64,000 nt of DNA from the NCBI GenBank assembly GCA_041749015.1, contig JBGTCD010000038.1, positions 1-64,000 on the forward strand, read 5' to 3'. Positions 19,562 to 28,842 of this stretch are shown here, piece after piece. How positions within the stretch are numbered: position 1 is the stretch's first letter; each line of letters starts with the position of its first letter. Source of the DNA: JBGTCD01 sp041749015 (lineage in GTDB: Bacteria > Bacteroidota > Bacteroidia > Cytophagales > Cyclobacteriaceae). A program made the position numbers and the translations under genes. The notes below the pieces were generated by a model. The model saw only the letters and a list, made by a program, of their open reading frames with translations. It was not told where the DNA came from and ran no database searches.

Positions 19562-20465
19562 TTTTGATAGAGTTTATTTTTTGATCAAACCTGTTGGTAG
19601 CAAAATCTTCCAATAGTTTAGGGGCACCATCCAGAGTCATGCCCTCCCCTTGCGAATAAATGGCCTTTTCTATAGTTTTTAGACTTTCATATAATGATGG
19701 GTCACCATATGTTACATGGATTTCTTTGGCTGTGAATGTGGTCACCGGGATGTCCTCTACTTTTTCAAGAAACTGTTTCCATAATATAAGTGGACGTTCT
19801 ACCAGTTTTATATCGGTTTTCATAGTGTCACAGGCTTCGTGGTACTCTTGCCTGAATTTCAGGAAGGCCTTATTCAGCTTCCTTATTTTGAGGTATCTCT
19901 TTACTCTTTTCCCAAATAATACATAAGCCAGTATCAGGAGAGTTATTAGCAAGATTATGCTTGCAGACCAGTAGGGATAGTTGAACAGCAGGGGCACATG
20001 TAGGTATATGGTATTGGTGATTAGTGGCGCCTGATCTGCGGTGAGCGAATCTGGCACATCCAGTACTCTGAAATTTAATTGAATCGAAGCTTCAGGCCCA
20101 TCTACCTGGATGCTATCACCTTTATTCTGATCTACCACCCAAACGGGAAGGCTAAGAAATTGAATGCTGTCAATTTCAAAAGTAGTCAGGGTATAGAGAG
20201 CACTGTCATAGCTTTGACCCGCATCTGATTTGGTAGAAAATGCATATTGCTTTTCCCATTCAAACCCTTGGAAATCATAGGTTGAATCAGGAAATACAAC
20301 CTCCAAGCCACGTGGATATTTTGCCGTATGATAAAAATTTACTGGTTCACCTATGGCTACCGAGTCGCGGTCAAACCCAGCATTCAAGGTTACTTCCTGA
20401 CTTAAAGCAATACCACTCAAGCACAGGAAACCAAATATGGAAAGCATTAACTTCTTTTGTTCCAT
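19554..20465 (-). CDS. BatD-like/DUF4381-like exported protein with C-terminal membrane helix
   Basis: A signal peptide (residues 1-22, ending ALSQ) leads a beta-rich periplasmic region that opens VTLNAGFDRDSVAIGEPVNF, typical of BatD-type domains. A single membrane helix at about 168-188 is followed by a basic cytoplasmic tail of about 110 residues resembling DUF4381 tails. The gene sits between DUF58 and VWA genes with a 3 bp gap and an 8 bp overlap, so it is the middle member of a three-gene unit. Assignment to BatD rests more on context and topology than on motif identity. Confidence 0.75.
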   Translation of the reverse strand: MEQKKLMLSIFGFLCLSGIALSQEVTLNAGFDRDSVAIGEPVNFYHTAKYPRGLEVVFPDSTYDFQGFEWEKQYAFSTKSDAGQSYDSALYTLTTFEIDSIQFLSLPVWVVDQNKGDSIQVDGPEASIQLNFRVLDVPDSLTADQAPLITNTIYLHVPLLFNYPYWSASIILLITLLILAYVLFGKRVKRYLKIRKLNKAFLKFRQEYHEACDTMKTDIKLVERPLILWKQFLEKVEDIPVTTFTAKEIHVTYGDPSLYESLKTIEKAIYSQGEGMTLDGAPKLLEDFATNRFDQKINSIKNE

Positions 20466-20468
20466 TGA

Positions 20469-21344
20469 TTATTTTTTCATTCTCCTGTTTCTGACTTGAA
20501 ATAATTTGAGAAGCTTAGGCACAAAGTCTTCTCCAGTATCTACTGACACAAAGTTAATTTGATATTTTAAGCAAAAGGTTTTTAGGGCAGCCTCATTGTC
20601 CTGGTATGTCCCCTTGATGAGTTTCCTGAAATTACCGGAAGAGCTGTTCACCCAGGAGGTATGGCCACTTTCCTGATCCACTACCGGGATAATGCCCAGA
20701 TTGGGGAGGTAGGTTTCTCTTGGATCCGTGATTCTAATCATTACCAGGTCATGTTTTTTAGCCAACCCTTTCATCACATGCTGGTATCCCTGATCAATAA
20801 AGTCTGAGATCAGGATTACCACACTTCTTTTCTTTAGGAGATTGAGGGTATACAAAACTGCCTCGCTTAGATTGGTTGTTTTGGAGGAGGGTTCTAATTT
20901 ATAAATTAGGTTGATGACCTCATGCGCTTGTTTTAAACCCTTGGCAGGACGCAGATATTTTTCTTTTCGGTCGGAGAAGCAAAGCAAACCTACCTGGCTT
21001 GATTCTTTGACTGCAGAAAGGGCCAAGACACCACATATTTCCTTGCCAATATCCAGTTTTTGCTGGCCGGGATTGCCGATATTTTGTGAAGCACTTACAT
21101 CGAGGACGAACATGATCGTTTGTTCCTTCTCTTCCTTATAGGTTTTGACATAGGCACCGTGGCCTTTGGCGGATACATTCCAGTCAATAGAACGCACGTC
21201 ATCGCCATATTGGTAAGGCCTTACATCATCAAACTCAAGCCCCGAACCTTTAAAAACCGAATGAAAGTCGCCCTGCATTTGGCTGTTGATAGCCTTTCTG
21301 ATACGGATTTCGTATTTTCGTAACTTATTGAGGTATTGCTTCAT
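20469..21344 (-). CDS. DUF58 domain-containing protein
   Basis: The 291-residue protein has the family block SGLEFDDVRPYQYGDDVRSIDWN near residues 32-54, and a VWA-like region with MFVLDVSASQNIG (DxSxS). DUF58 proteins usually lie beside a MoxR AAA ATPase and VWA proteins; here it starts the DUF58/BatD-like/VWA unit but no MoxR gene is adjacent on either side. No membrane segment is seen, unlike many DUF58 proteins, so it is probably cytoplasmic. Confidence 0.92.
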   Translation of the reverse strand: MKQYLNKLRKYEIRIRKAINSQMQGDFHSVFKGSGLEFDDVRPYQYGDDVRSIDWNVSAKGHGAYVKTYKEEKEQTIMFVLDVSASQNIGNPGQQKLDIGKEICGVLALSAVKESSQVGLLCFSDRKEKYLRPAKGLKQAHEVINLIYKLEPSSKTTNLSEAVLYTLNLLKKRSVVILISDFIDQGYQHVMKGLAKKHDLVMIRITDPRETYLPNLGIIPVVDQESGHTSWVNSSSGNFRKLIKGTYQDNEAALKTFCLKYQINFVSVDTGEDFVPKLLKLFQVRNRRMKK

Positions 21345-21351
21345 TTTTATT

Positions 21352-21378
21352 TTTGGAATCCAAAATTAAATAATTTTG
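21352..21378 (+). promoter_or_regulatory. Candidate Bacteroidota promoter upstream of the DUF4296-mutS2 unit
   Basis: TAATTTTG at 21371-21378 matches the TAnnTTTG minus-7 box. A TTTG at 21352-21355 could be the minus-33 element, but the 15 bp spacing is shorter than usual. It lies 66 bp upstream of the DUF4296 start. Confidence 0.4.
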
Positions 21379-21444
21379 TATTACCCATAATGGTCTTTGG
21401 CCTGATTGATGCTTTGGGAGACTTGTATTTTTTGAATCTTCAAC

Positions 21445-21867
21445 ATGATATCTAATTTAAAAATTTCGTTCAGCAGATTGTTTTTACTGGCACTTATAAT
21501 TGCCTCATCTTTTTTCGGTTGTAACAGGTCAACAAAAGTGCCTAAAGGCGTCATTCCACCGTCGGCAATGGTAGTGGTGCTGACTGACCTGCATATTGCT
21601 GATGCCCGTCTTGGTGAGATTAGGCTTCGTTCGGACTCCCTGCAAAATCTTTCCAAAAGATATAAATCTGATATCTTAGACCGACATGGGTATACTTCTG
21701 AGGATTTTGAGAGAAGTATGGTTTTTTACTTAGATCACCCGGTGATATTTGATGATGTGTATGAAGCCGTAATAGATACACTAAATTTGCGGCAGCAGAA
21801 ATTGCAAAAACCTAAGGAGGAGGAAAAAGAAGCCGAAGCACCATCTGAGAAAGTTGCCAAGCCTTGA
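21445..21867 (+). CDS. DUF4296 domain-containing lipoprotein
   Basis: The N-terminus is a lipoprotein signal with the lipobox SFFGC at about residues 23-27. The next 85 residues match DUF4296: VPKGVIPPSAMVVVLTDLHIADARL, then HGYTSEDFERSMVFYLDHP. The C-terminal 30 residues are a Lys/Glu/Pro-rich tail. DUF4296 lipoproteins are found throughout Bacteroidota and have no known function. The stop lies 7 bp before the preferred start of mutS2, so they are likely cotranscribed. Confidence 0.9.
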   Translation: MISNLKISFSRLFLLALIIASSFFGCNRSTKVPKGVIPPSAMVVVLTDLHIADARLGEIRLRSDSLQNLSKRYKSDILDRHGYTSEDFERSMVFYLDHPVIFDDVYEAVIDTLNLRQQKLQKPKEEEKEAEAPSEKVAKP

Positions 21868-21874
21868 CTTGTCT

Positions 21875-24247
21875 ATGATATACCCAGCAAATATTGAAGA
21901 AAAGATAGGGTTTAATCAAATTAAAGATTTACTCTTGAGGTCATGCAAGTCTGTAATGGGGGCTGAATTGGTAGAAGCTATTGAATTTGAAACAGATTTT
22001 AAAAAAATACAGGAATCGCTTCACATCACTAATGAATTTTTAATCCTTCGCAAAAAAGACTTTGCCATTCCTATTGCCCATTTTCATGATATCAAACCGC
22101 ACCTTAGGGTAGCGGCAATTGAAGGCTCTTATCTTAACCCAGGCGCTTTTTTACAAATTTTTCAGGTATTGCAGGGCGTAGAGGCCAGTTTGAAATTTTT
22201 TGAACGGCAAAAAGAAGACTGCCCCAGCACCCTTGCGCGGTTGTCGGCCCTGGAGACAGCGCCCGATATTCCTGAAAAGATCATGAAATGCATTGATGAT
22301 GAAGGTAATATTAAGGATAGCGCCAGCCCCGAACTCGCAAGGATCAGAACAGGAATGAGCAGGTTTCAAAATCAACTGCGCAAGGTCCTGTCTGCGATCG
22401 TGAAAAAGGCAACATCTGAAGGATTTATGCCGGATGGAGGGAATATCACAATCAGGGATGGCAGGATGGTGATCCCCGTACTTGCCGAATATAAAAGAAG
22501 AGTTAAGGGTTTCATTCATGATGAGTCAGCCACGGGACAAACTGTATATCTTGAGCCGGCAGAAGCTCTGGATATCAATAATGAACTCACCTCATTAAGG
22601 AATGCAGAAAAACGAGAGGAGATAAAGATCCTGGTGGATTTGACCAATGCACTTAGACCCAGCATTCCTGTATTAGAATCCTACAACACCTACCTGGGGT
22701 GGATAGACTTTTGGATGGCTAAAGCGGGTCTGGCGTTTCGCCTTGGTGCTGGACTGCCAAAACTGATCCCAAATTCTGAACTGGAATGGAAAAAAGCCTA
22801 TCACCCATTGCTTAAAATTCATTTTGAAAAGAATAAAAAGCAGGCTGTTCCATTAAATGTTGGCCTGGATTCAACTCATCCCTTACTATTGATCTCGGGG
22901 CCTAATGCCGGCGGTAAATCGGTGGCATTAAAAACGGTTGGTTTAAATCAGTATATGCTACAATGCGGTCTCTTAATTCCGGTGGATGAAGACTCCACAG
23001 CGGGCATTTTTCAAAGTATGTTTGTCGATATAGGTGATGAGCAATCCATCGAAAACGACCTCAGCACCTACAGTTCCCATTTATATGGGATGAAGATTGT
23101 TTTGGCAAATGCCAATAAAAATTCGATAATCCTTTTTGATGAATTTGGAGCAGGCACAGATCCCAAATTCGGGGCTGCAATTGGAGAATCTATCCTAATG
23201 TCTCTGATTAAGAAGCAATGCCGTGGGGTGATTACCACCCATTATGATAATCTAAAGAATCTGGCTGCTCGTGAATCAGGTATTCAAAATGCCGCCATGA
23301 GATATTCCCTTGATCGGTTGGAGCCGCTTTTTATAATGGATACCGGAAAGCCCGGAAGCTCTTTTGCACTCCATATTGCCAGCAAAACAGGGCTTGGTGA
23401 GGATATTATTAAGGAGGCTAAAACCATTTTAGGAGCTAAGGAAGCTGATTCAGAAAGTCTGCTTGCTGAGCTGGAGGCACAGCGCAACAGGGTAGACCAG
23501 TTGGAGCAGGAGCTGAGGGAAAAAAGGACGCAGCTTGATCAGCAACTCCAGGAATATAAATCAAAAAATAGCCAGATTGAAAAAAACCAAAAAGCGATTA
23601 TAGAAGCTTCTAAATCTGAGGCAAGAGCCTTGCTGGATCAGGCCAACAGACAGATAGAAAAGACAATCAGACAAATAAAAGAACATCAGGCAGAAAAAGA
23701 AGCCACCAAGGAAGTAAGGGCTTCATTGGATCAGTTTAGAGCAACTCTAAAGACCGAAAATCCGAAAAGAAAGCAGTCCAATTCAAATAAACCTACTTTT
23801 AAAGTAGGGGAAATGGTAACCATTAAAGACCGGGATATCCAGGGCCAAATTATTAAAATTAAAGGCAAGAAGGCAGAAATCAGAATAGGTACTGCAAAAT
23901 CGATCATTGCCATAGACCAATTGGAGTCAGGTAACAATCATTCCAAAAAGCAAACCCTTACCCGGAAGATCAAAGGTCTGGATATCAGCCAAAAGTCTGC
24001 AGATTTCAGAACCACCCTGGACTTGAGGGGCAGGCGTGTGTCTGAGGCATTAGCCATGCTGGATCAATGGCTGGACGATGCCCTGCTTTTGAATAATACC
24101 CACCTTAAAATATTACATGGTAAGGGCGACGGAATCCTCAGAAAAGCCATCCGTGAGCAAATGGGTAATTACACTTTTGTGAGTGATTTTAAGGATGAGC
24201 ATGTGGAGCATGGCGGTGCAGGAATTACACTAGTCACCCTAAAATAA
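21875..24247 (+). CDS. mutS2: Endonuclease MutS2
   Basis: MutS2 is a MutS homologue lacking the mismatch-recognition domain; it suppresses homologous recombination and, in some bacteria, rescues collided ribosomes. The order is as expected: core/clamp region, ATPase with GPNAGGKS (about residues 341-348) and ILFDEFGAGTDP, a long coiled coil (about 520-610), a small KOW-like barrel (KVGEMVTIKDRDIQGQI), and a C-terminal Smr nuclease domain with LDLRG and HGKGDGILR. About 790 residues is normal. ATG 21875 avoids overlap; TTG 21854 is less likely. Confidence 0.96.
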   Translation: MIYPANIEEKIGFNQIKDLLLRSCKSVMGAELVEAIEFETDFKKIQESLHITNEFLILRKKDFAIPIAHFHDIKPHLRVAAIEGSYLNPGAFLQIFQVLQGVEASLKFFERQKEDCPSTLARLSALETAPDIPEKIMKCIDDEGNIKDSASPELARIRTGMSRFQNQLRKVLSAIVKKATSEGFMPDGGNITIRDGRMVIPVLAEYKRRVKGFIHDESATGQTVYLEPAEALDINNELTSLRNAEKREEIKILVDLTNALRPSIPVLESYNTYLGWIDFWMAKAGLAFRLGAGLPKLIPNSELEWKKAYHPLLKIHFEKNKKQAVPLNVGLDSTHPLLLISGPNAGGKSVALKTVGLNQYMLQCGLLIPVDEDSTAGIFQSMFVDIGDEQSIENDLSTYSSHLYGMKIVLANANKNSIILFDEFGAGTDPKFGAAIGESILMSLIKKQCRGVITTHYDNLKNLAARESGIQNAAMRYSLDRLEPLFIMDTGKPGSSFALHIASKTGLGEDIIKEAKTILGAKEADSESLLAELEAQRNRVDQLEQELREKRTQLDQQLQEYKSKNSQIEKNQKAIIEASKSEARALLDQANRQIEKTIRQIKEHQAEKEATKEVRASLDQFRATLKTENPKRKQSNSNKPTFKVGEMVTIKDRDIQGQIIKIKGKKAEIRIGTAKSIIAIDQLESGNNHSKKQTLTRKIKGLDISQKSADFRTTLDLRGRRVSEALAMLDQWLDDALLLNNTHLKILHGKGDGILRKAIREQMGNYTFVSDFKDEHVEHGGAGITLVTLK

Positions 24248-24275
24248 AAAAACCCGACTTTAGGCCGGGTTTTTA
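24248..24275. terminator. Terminator between convergent mutS2 and lipoprotein genes
   Basis: A run of A precedes AACCCG, a 9 nt loop, then CGGGTT and a T run (24265-24274). The A run on one side and T run on the other mean that it can end transcription from both directions. Confidence 0.85.
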
Positions 24276-24295
24276 ATGTTTTTCAACTTGTACTT

Positions 24296-24766
24296 TTACT
24301 TGGTGAGCTCAAACCTCCATTGGCCGTCTACGGCTTCAAGGCGATTGGTTCCATGAGTATCTTCATTATAAGTAAAATTCAAAACTAATGTTTCATCAGC
24401 ATCGGTAAGGCTTACACTAATTGTTGGGCCATTTGATAAGACCATTTGGTTGATATTGGGACTTTCAGCGGTACCACCAAAATTCCAGTTTCCACTTGGA
24501 GCCCATGGTCCAGGGCTGGTAGAATTAGAAGTATTGTAGGTAGGGCTTGCCAATGTGCCACCAAGTGTTAGAGTGAAACCACTGAAATCTGCAGTTCTGT
24601 CGTCGTTATTGTTAAATTTTACATCAACAACATTCCATGTTCCCGTTAACTTGTTGAATTGAGCCTCTGCAGGAGAAACAGATGGGCTGTCATCTTTGCC
24701 GCAGGAAATTATAAAAAGTAACCCCAACAAAGCCGGAATACTAAAGAGGAAAGAAAGTCGTCTCAT
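24296..24766 (-). CDS. Lipocalin-like lipoprotein of unknown function
   Basis: A lipoprotein signal ends in IISC near residue 22. After a short Ser/Pro linker, the core FNKLTGTWNVVDVKFNNND starts a lipocalin-like beta-barrel pattern (a GTW motif followed by alternating strands, with TLVLNFTYNEDTHGTNRLE and a final GQWRFELTK strand). Similar small lipoproteins are common on the Bacteroidota surface. The ligand is unknown. The gene appears monocistronic; the 167 bp upstream shows no element I can name. Confidence 0.75.
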   Translation of the reverse strand: MRRLSFLFSIPALLGLLFIISCGKDDSPSVSPAEAQFNKLTGTWNVVDVKFNNNDDRTADFSGFTLTLGGTLASPTYNTSNSTSPGPWAPSGNWNFGGTAESPNINQMVLSNGPTISVSLTDADETLVLNFTYNEDTHGTNRLEAVDGQWRFELTK

Positions 24767-24933
24767 ATTTTCGTAGTTTAATTAAGTTTTAAAGATATTA
24801 ACCGCAAGGTTTATATGCAAATAAAAAATTTAAATTAATAGAATTGTCCTGCACCGTACTGTAAGTGCTAAAGACCTTAAATCGTTGAGTAAATTTAACA
24901 TTATCCCAACGCCTTTCCTAATTTAATATTTTA

Positions 24934-25575
24934 TCAGGAGATGCCTTTAGCTGATTTAAACCTCAAAATATCAATGGTATCTGTACAAAAATCATATTCA
25001 TAGCTTTGATTGGAGGCTATAAACAGCATTTTTTCTGATATTTTAAACTCTGAAATCAAGTTTTGATACCAAGCAATGCCCGATGCATCAAGGTTGGTGG
25101 TTGGTTCATCCAGGAAAATGGCTTTGGCATCTGAGAAAAATACTAAGCCTAGCCTGACCCTTTGCAGCATTCCTGAAGAAAAATTTTTAATGAGTTTATT
25201 TTCAGCCTTTTGTAACCCCAGCGATACTATCATACCATCGATGGTCATACCATTTTTGGTTTCTTTAAGCATAAAATGGGAGTGCAATAATTCCTTTAAA
25301 GTGAGGGATTCAGGTAATGTCAGATAAGGCGCTGCAAAGGCAATGTGCCGGTAATATTGGTCAGGATCAATTTTTATATCCCCTAACCAGTATGAGATTT
25401 CACCTTTGCTGGGTAATTGAAACCCTGCAAGGATTTGTAATAGGGTGGACTTCCCGCTGCCATTGGGTCCAGTAATGGCATATGAATTTCCTTCCTGAAA
25501 TGCACCAGAAAAAGACTTAAAAATCCATTCTTGTTTGAATTTTTTACTGATATCAGTGGCCTTGATGGTAAGCAT
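24934..25575 (-). CDS. ABC transporter ATP-binding protein, no permease adjacent
   Basis: The 213-residue ATPase has Walker A GPNGSGKST (residues 36-44), signature FSSGMLQRVRLGL, and Walker B AIFLDEPTTNLD. It resembles the short ATPases of simple export systems such as CcmA-type proteins. No permease gene adjoins it, so the partner must be elsewhere or it serves a non-transport role. ATG 25573-25575 lies 4 bp after the lpxA stop, so it is the last gene of the lipid A run. Confidence 0.9.
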   Translation of the reverse strand: MLTIKATDISKKFKQEWIFKSFSGAFQEGNSYAITGPNGSGKSTLLQILAGFQLPSKGEISYWLGDIKIDPDQYYRHIAFAAPYLTLPESLTLKELLHSHFMLKETKNGMTIDGMIVSLGLQKAENKLIKNFSSGMLQRVRLGLVFFSDAKAIFLDEPTTNLDASGIAWYQNLISEFKISEKMLFIASNQSYEYDFCTDTIDILRFKSAKGIS

Positions 25576-25579
25576 TACC

Positions 25580-26359
25580 TCAATAGGCATAGCCTTTTAT
25601 CACACCACGGTCAGAGGTTCTGATGAATTTTATGATCTCATCTCTTTCCTTACTTGGTGATAACTCCAGTTCAACCAGTTCCAGGGCTTTAGAATTGTTC
25701 ATGCCTTTAAGGAAAATATACCGATAGATTTCCTGTAGCTCCTGAATTTTTTTGGCAGAAAAACCCCTACGCCGTAATCCTACAGAATTAATGCCACTAT
25801 AAGTGAGAGGCTCTCTTGCAACTTTTGTAAATGGTGGGACATCTTTGCGCACCAGGGAGCCACCAGATATCATTACGTGGGCACCTATTTTGACAAACTG
25901 GTGCAGGGCACTTGATCCGCCAATGATGGCATAATCATCTACAACTACATGGCCTGCCATTTGTACAGCATTGGCTAGTATGCAATTGTTGCCAACGATG
26001 CAGTCATGAGCAATATGTACATAGGCCATAAGAAGGCAGTTTTGGCCGATTACAGTTTTTTGTCGGTCCGTGGTGCCTTTGCTTATGGTGACAGATTCCC
26101 TGATCACAGTATTGTCCCCTATTTCTGTGGTTGTTTTCTCTCCGCCATATTTAAGATCCTGGGGTACTGCAGAAATAGAAGCCCCAGGGAAAATCTTAAC
26201 ATTTTTTCCGATTCGGGCCCCTTCAAAAATAGTAACGTGTGATCCTATATAGGAACCTTCACCAATTTCTACATCTTGATGAATGGCAGCAAAAGGCTCA
26301 ATCACTACATTATCAGCGATTTTTGCTTCGGGGTGGATATAAGCAAGCGGTTGGTTCAT
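25580..26359 (-). CDS. lpxA: Acyl-[ACP]--UDP-N-acetylglucosamine O-acyltransferase
   Basis: LpxA adds the first acyl chain to UDP-GlcNAc in lipid A synthesis. The 259-residue product is a left-handed beta-helix of hexapeptide repeats (IGEGSYIGSHVTIFEGARIGKNVKI and onward) with the catalytic-His region MAYVHIAHDCIVGNN near residues 119-133, and a C-terminal helical part. It overlaps the lpxC-fabZ stop by 4 bp, showing tight coupling in the cytoplasmic lipid A pathway. Confidence 0.97.
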   Translation of the reverse strand: MNQPLAYIHPEAKIADNVVIEPFAAIHQDVEIGEGSYIGSHVTIFEGARIGKNVKIFPGASISAVPQDLKYGGEKTTTEIGDNTVIRESVTISKGTTDRQKTVIGQNCLLMAYVHIAHDCIVGNNCILANAVQMAGHVVVDDYAIIGGSSALHQFVKIGAHVMISGGSLVRKDVPPFTKVAREPLTYSGINSVGLRRRGFSAKKIQELQEIYRYIFLKGMNNSKALELVELELSPSKERDEIIKFIRTSDRGVIKGYAY

Positions 26360-27750
26360 AAGTCTTTTCGTACAATTCTGGCAGTCATGGCCCCTTCACA
26401 AACAAGGGTTTGTCCTACATAGGCCCTTCCGGTCATTTTTGCGATGCCTCTTTTTATGGGAGCGCTCAGATCACATTTGATTACCAAAGAGTCACCGGGC
26501 AATATCATTTTTCTAAAGCGGAAATCCTCAACTCCTAGAAAATAAGTCCAGTAATTTTCAGGATCTGGCACTGTATTTAACACTAAAATCCCCCCAACCT
26601 GTGCCATAGCCTCGATTTGCAGCACTCCAGGCATTACAGGGTTGCCAGGAAAATGCCCTTGAAAAAAGGGCTCATTAAAGGACACATTTTTCACCCCAGT
26701 GACGCTCTCTTCATCCAGATGTAAAATTTTGTCGATGAGCAAAAATGGATATCGATGAGGTAAAATATTACGCACCTGATTGATATCCAAAACAGGGGGA
26801 AGATTTGGGTTATATCTTGGGGCATGCTTGCTGTTTTCAGCATTCATGGCCTTTTTTAATTTTTTTGCAAAGGCTACATTCGCGGCATGTCCGGGGCGGG
26901 CAGCCAGAATCTGGGCCTTCAGGGGTCTGCCAGCCAATGCCAGGTCACCTACAATATCCAGTAACTTATGCCGGGCGGGCTCGTTTTTGTAGCGGAGCTC
27001 CACATTATTGAGGATCCCTTCTTTCTTTACTTCTACTTTTGGCTTATTAAATAATTTAGCAATGTGTACCAGTTCATGATCTTCAACCACACGATCAACC
27101 ACTACGATGGCATTATTTAGGTCACCCCCTTTGATCAGATTATTTTTATGAAGCATCTCCAACTCATGGAGGAAACAAAATGTACGGCAGGAGGCAATAT
27201 CCTTTTCAAACCTCGTGATGTCGTTAAGTGAAGCATGCTGACTACCAAGTACCGGAGAATTATAATCGATCATCACCGTCACTCTGTAATCATCAAGGGG
27301 TAAAGCGGCTATCTCCACATTTCTGTCAAGTTCCCTGTAAAAAATCCCTTGCTGGACCTCAAAAAAGTGACGAAGGGCATTTTGTTCCTCAGACCCGGCT
27401 TGTTTAAGTATTTCTACAAATTGCCTTGAACTTCCATCCATGATAGGTGGCTCCGGCCCGTCCAGTTGGATCAGGACATTGTCTATTTGTAAGCCTACTA
27501 ATGCAGCAAGGGTATGTTCTACCGTATTGATTCTTGCCCCACTTTGCTCAATAGTAGTGCCTCGTGAGATGTCTACCACATTGTCAACATCGGCATCCAC
27601 ATAGGGTTGTCCCTCAAGGTCTGTCCTCTGAAATTTTATGCCGTGATCAGGCTTTGCAGGCAAAAAGGTCATATTGGTGATCACACCTGTATGAAGCCCT
27701 ACACCTGAAAGAGTTACTGATTTTTTAATTGTATGCTGTTGTATATTCAT
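26356..27750 (-). CDS. lpxC/fabZ: Bifunctional UDP-3-O-acyl-GlcNAc deacetylase / 3-hydroxyacyl-ACP dehydratase (LpxC-FabZ fusion)
   Basis: Residues 1 to about 300 are LpxC, the committed zinc deacetylase of lipid A synthesis, with the metal-binding NTVEHTLAAL and HKLLDIVGDLAL blocks and the NVLIQLDGPEPPIMDGSS loop. Residues from about 320 are FabZ, with HRYPFLLIDKI and the catalytic FFQGHFPGNPVMPGVLQIEA. This fusion is a known feature of Bacteroidota. It links lipid A commitment and fatty acid elongation in one polypeptide. It lies 9 bp downstream of lpxD. Confidence 0.97.
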   Translation of the reverse strand: MNIQQHTIKKSVTLSGVGLHTGVITNMTFLPAKPDHGIKFQRTDLEGQPYVDADVDNVVDISRGTTIEQSGARINTVEHTLAALVGLQIDNVLIQLDGPEPPIMDGSSRQFVEILKQAGSEEQNALRHFFEVQQGIFYRELDRNVEIAALPLDDYRVTVMIDYNSPVLGSQHASLNDITRFEKDIASCRTFCFLHELEMLHKNNLIKGGDLNNAIVVVDRVVEDHELVHIAKLFNKPKVEVKKEGILNNVELRYKNEPARHKLLDIVGDLALAGRPLKAQILAARPGHAANVAFAKKLKKAMNAENSKHAPRYNPNLPPVLDINQVRNILPHRYPFLLIDKILHLDEESVTGVKNVSFNEPFFQGHFPGNPVMPGVLQIEAMAQVGGILVLNTVPDPENYWTYFLGVEDFRFRKMILPGDSLVIKCDLSAPIKRGIAKMTGRAYVGQTLVCEGAMTARIVRKDL

Positions 27751-27759
27751 GTATTTATC

Positions 27760-28812
27760 TTACTCCTGAAAAGTCGGCAAATTTAGCACTTTTTCTTCAA
27801 GTTGCTTTAATCGGTCATTCATTTCGGGGAGATTTTTAAATACAGCATAAGCTTTGAAATATTGGCGGATGTCATAGGCAGGGCTGCCCAATATTTTTTC
27901 ACCTTCTTTTTTTACTGATTTAGAGATACCGGCTTGTGCCCCAATACTCGTTTTAGACGCTATTTCCAGATGCCCGGCAATACCAACCTGCCCGGCAAAA
28001 ATACAGCTTTCTCCAATTTTAGTGGAACCGCTGACCCCACTCTGTGCGGCAATTACGGTGTTTTTACCGACTTCTACGTTGTGAGCTATTTGGATGAGGT
28101 TATCCAGCTTGACCCCTTTTCTGATGATAGTAGCATCTCCTGGAAAAGTAGCACAATCAATTACAGTATTGGCACCGATGTGCACAAAATCTTCGATGGT
28201 GACTTTCCCTAATTGAGGAATAGTTTTGTAAGTACCATCTGCCTGTGGCGCAAAACCAAACCCATCAGAACCTATTACCACCCCGGCATGAAGCACACAA
28301 AAACTACCAATTTCAGACCCTTGATAAATTTTAACTCCATTATGAATGATGGTATTGTCACCAATTTTTACTCCGTCACCAATATAAGCGTGAGGGTAAA
28401 TCTTCACATTGTTGCCAATCACCACGTCATTTCCTATGTAGGAAAATGCACCCCTGTAAACTTCTAAACCCGTTTTGGCATTATTACTGATGTAGCTCGG
28501 CTCCTCGACACCCAATTTCTGAAAACTGAGGAACTTGTGATACTCTTCAAGCAATATGGTAAAAGCCAGATAGGGATCCTCTACTACTACCAAACTAGGT
28601 GCTACTGCTTTTCTGGGCTTAAACCCAGATTTAACGATTACAGCTGAGGCTTTACTTTGGTATAAGTGGTGCTCATATTTTGGATTGGAAAGGAAAGCAA
28701 TATAACCCTCGCCGGCATCCTGAATTTTACCCAGCATATGAATCTTTCGACCCCCATCTCCGACTACTTCACCTCCTAAAATACTGGCTATTTCTTTTAC
28801 GCTGAATTCCAT
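27760..28812 (-). CDS. lpxD: UDP-3-O-(3-hydroxyacyl)glucosamine N-acyltransferase
   Basis: LpxD adds the N-linked acyl chain in lipid A synthesis. The 350-residue product has the N-terminal uridine-binding region, a long hexapeptide-repeat helix, the conserved GSDGFGFAPQADGTYKTI block, and the catalytic-His region NLIQIAHNVEVGKNTVI. A C-terminal helix (about 315-350) follows. It is the first gene of the lpxD, lpxC-fabZ, lpxA, ABC run and begins 30 bp downstream of the HD protein gene, which may share the transcript. Confidence 0.97.
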   Translation of the reverse strand: MEFSVKEIASILGGEVVGDGGRKIHMLGKIQDAGEGYIAFLSNPKYEHHLYQSKASAVIVKSGFKPRKAVAPSLVVVEDPYLAFTILLEEYHKFLSFQKLGVEEPSYISNNAKTGLEVYRGAFSYIGNDVVIGNNVKIYPHAYIGDGVKIGDNTIIHNGVKIYQGSEIGSFCVLHAGVVIGSDGFGFAPQADGTYKTIPQLGKVTIEDFVHIGANTVIDCATFPGDATIIRKGVKLDNLIQIAHNVEVGKNTVIAAQSGVSGSTKIGESCIFAGQVGIAGHLEIASKTSIGAQAGISKSVKKEGEKILGSPAYDIRQYFKAYAVFKNLPEMNDRLKQLEEKVLNLPTFQE

Positions 28813-28842
28813 AAAATTGGACTCCCCTTCAGGATTGATATT

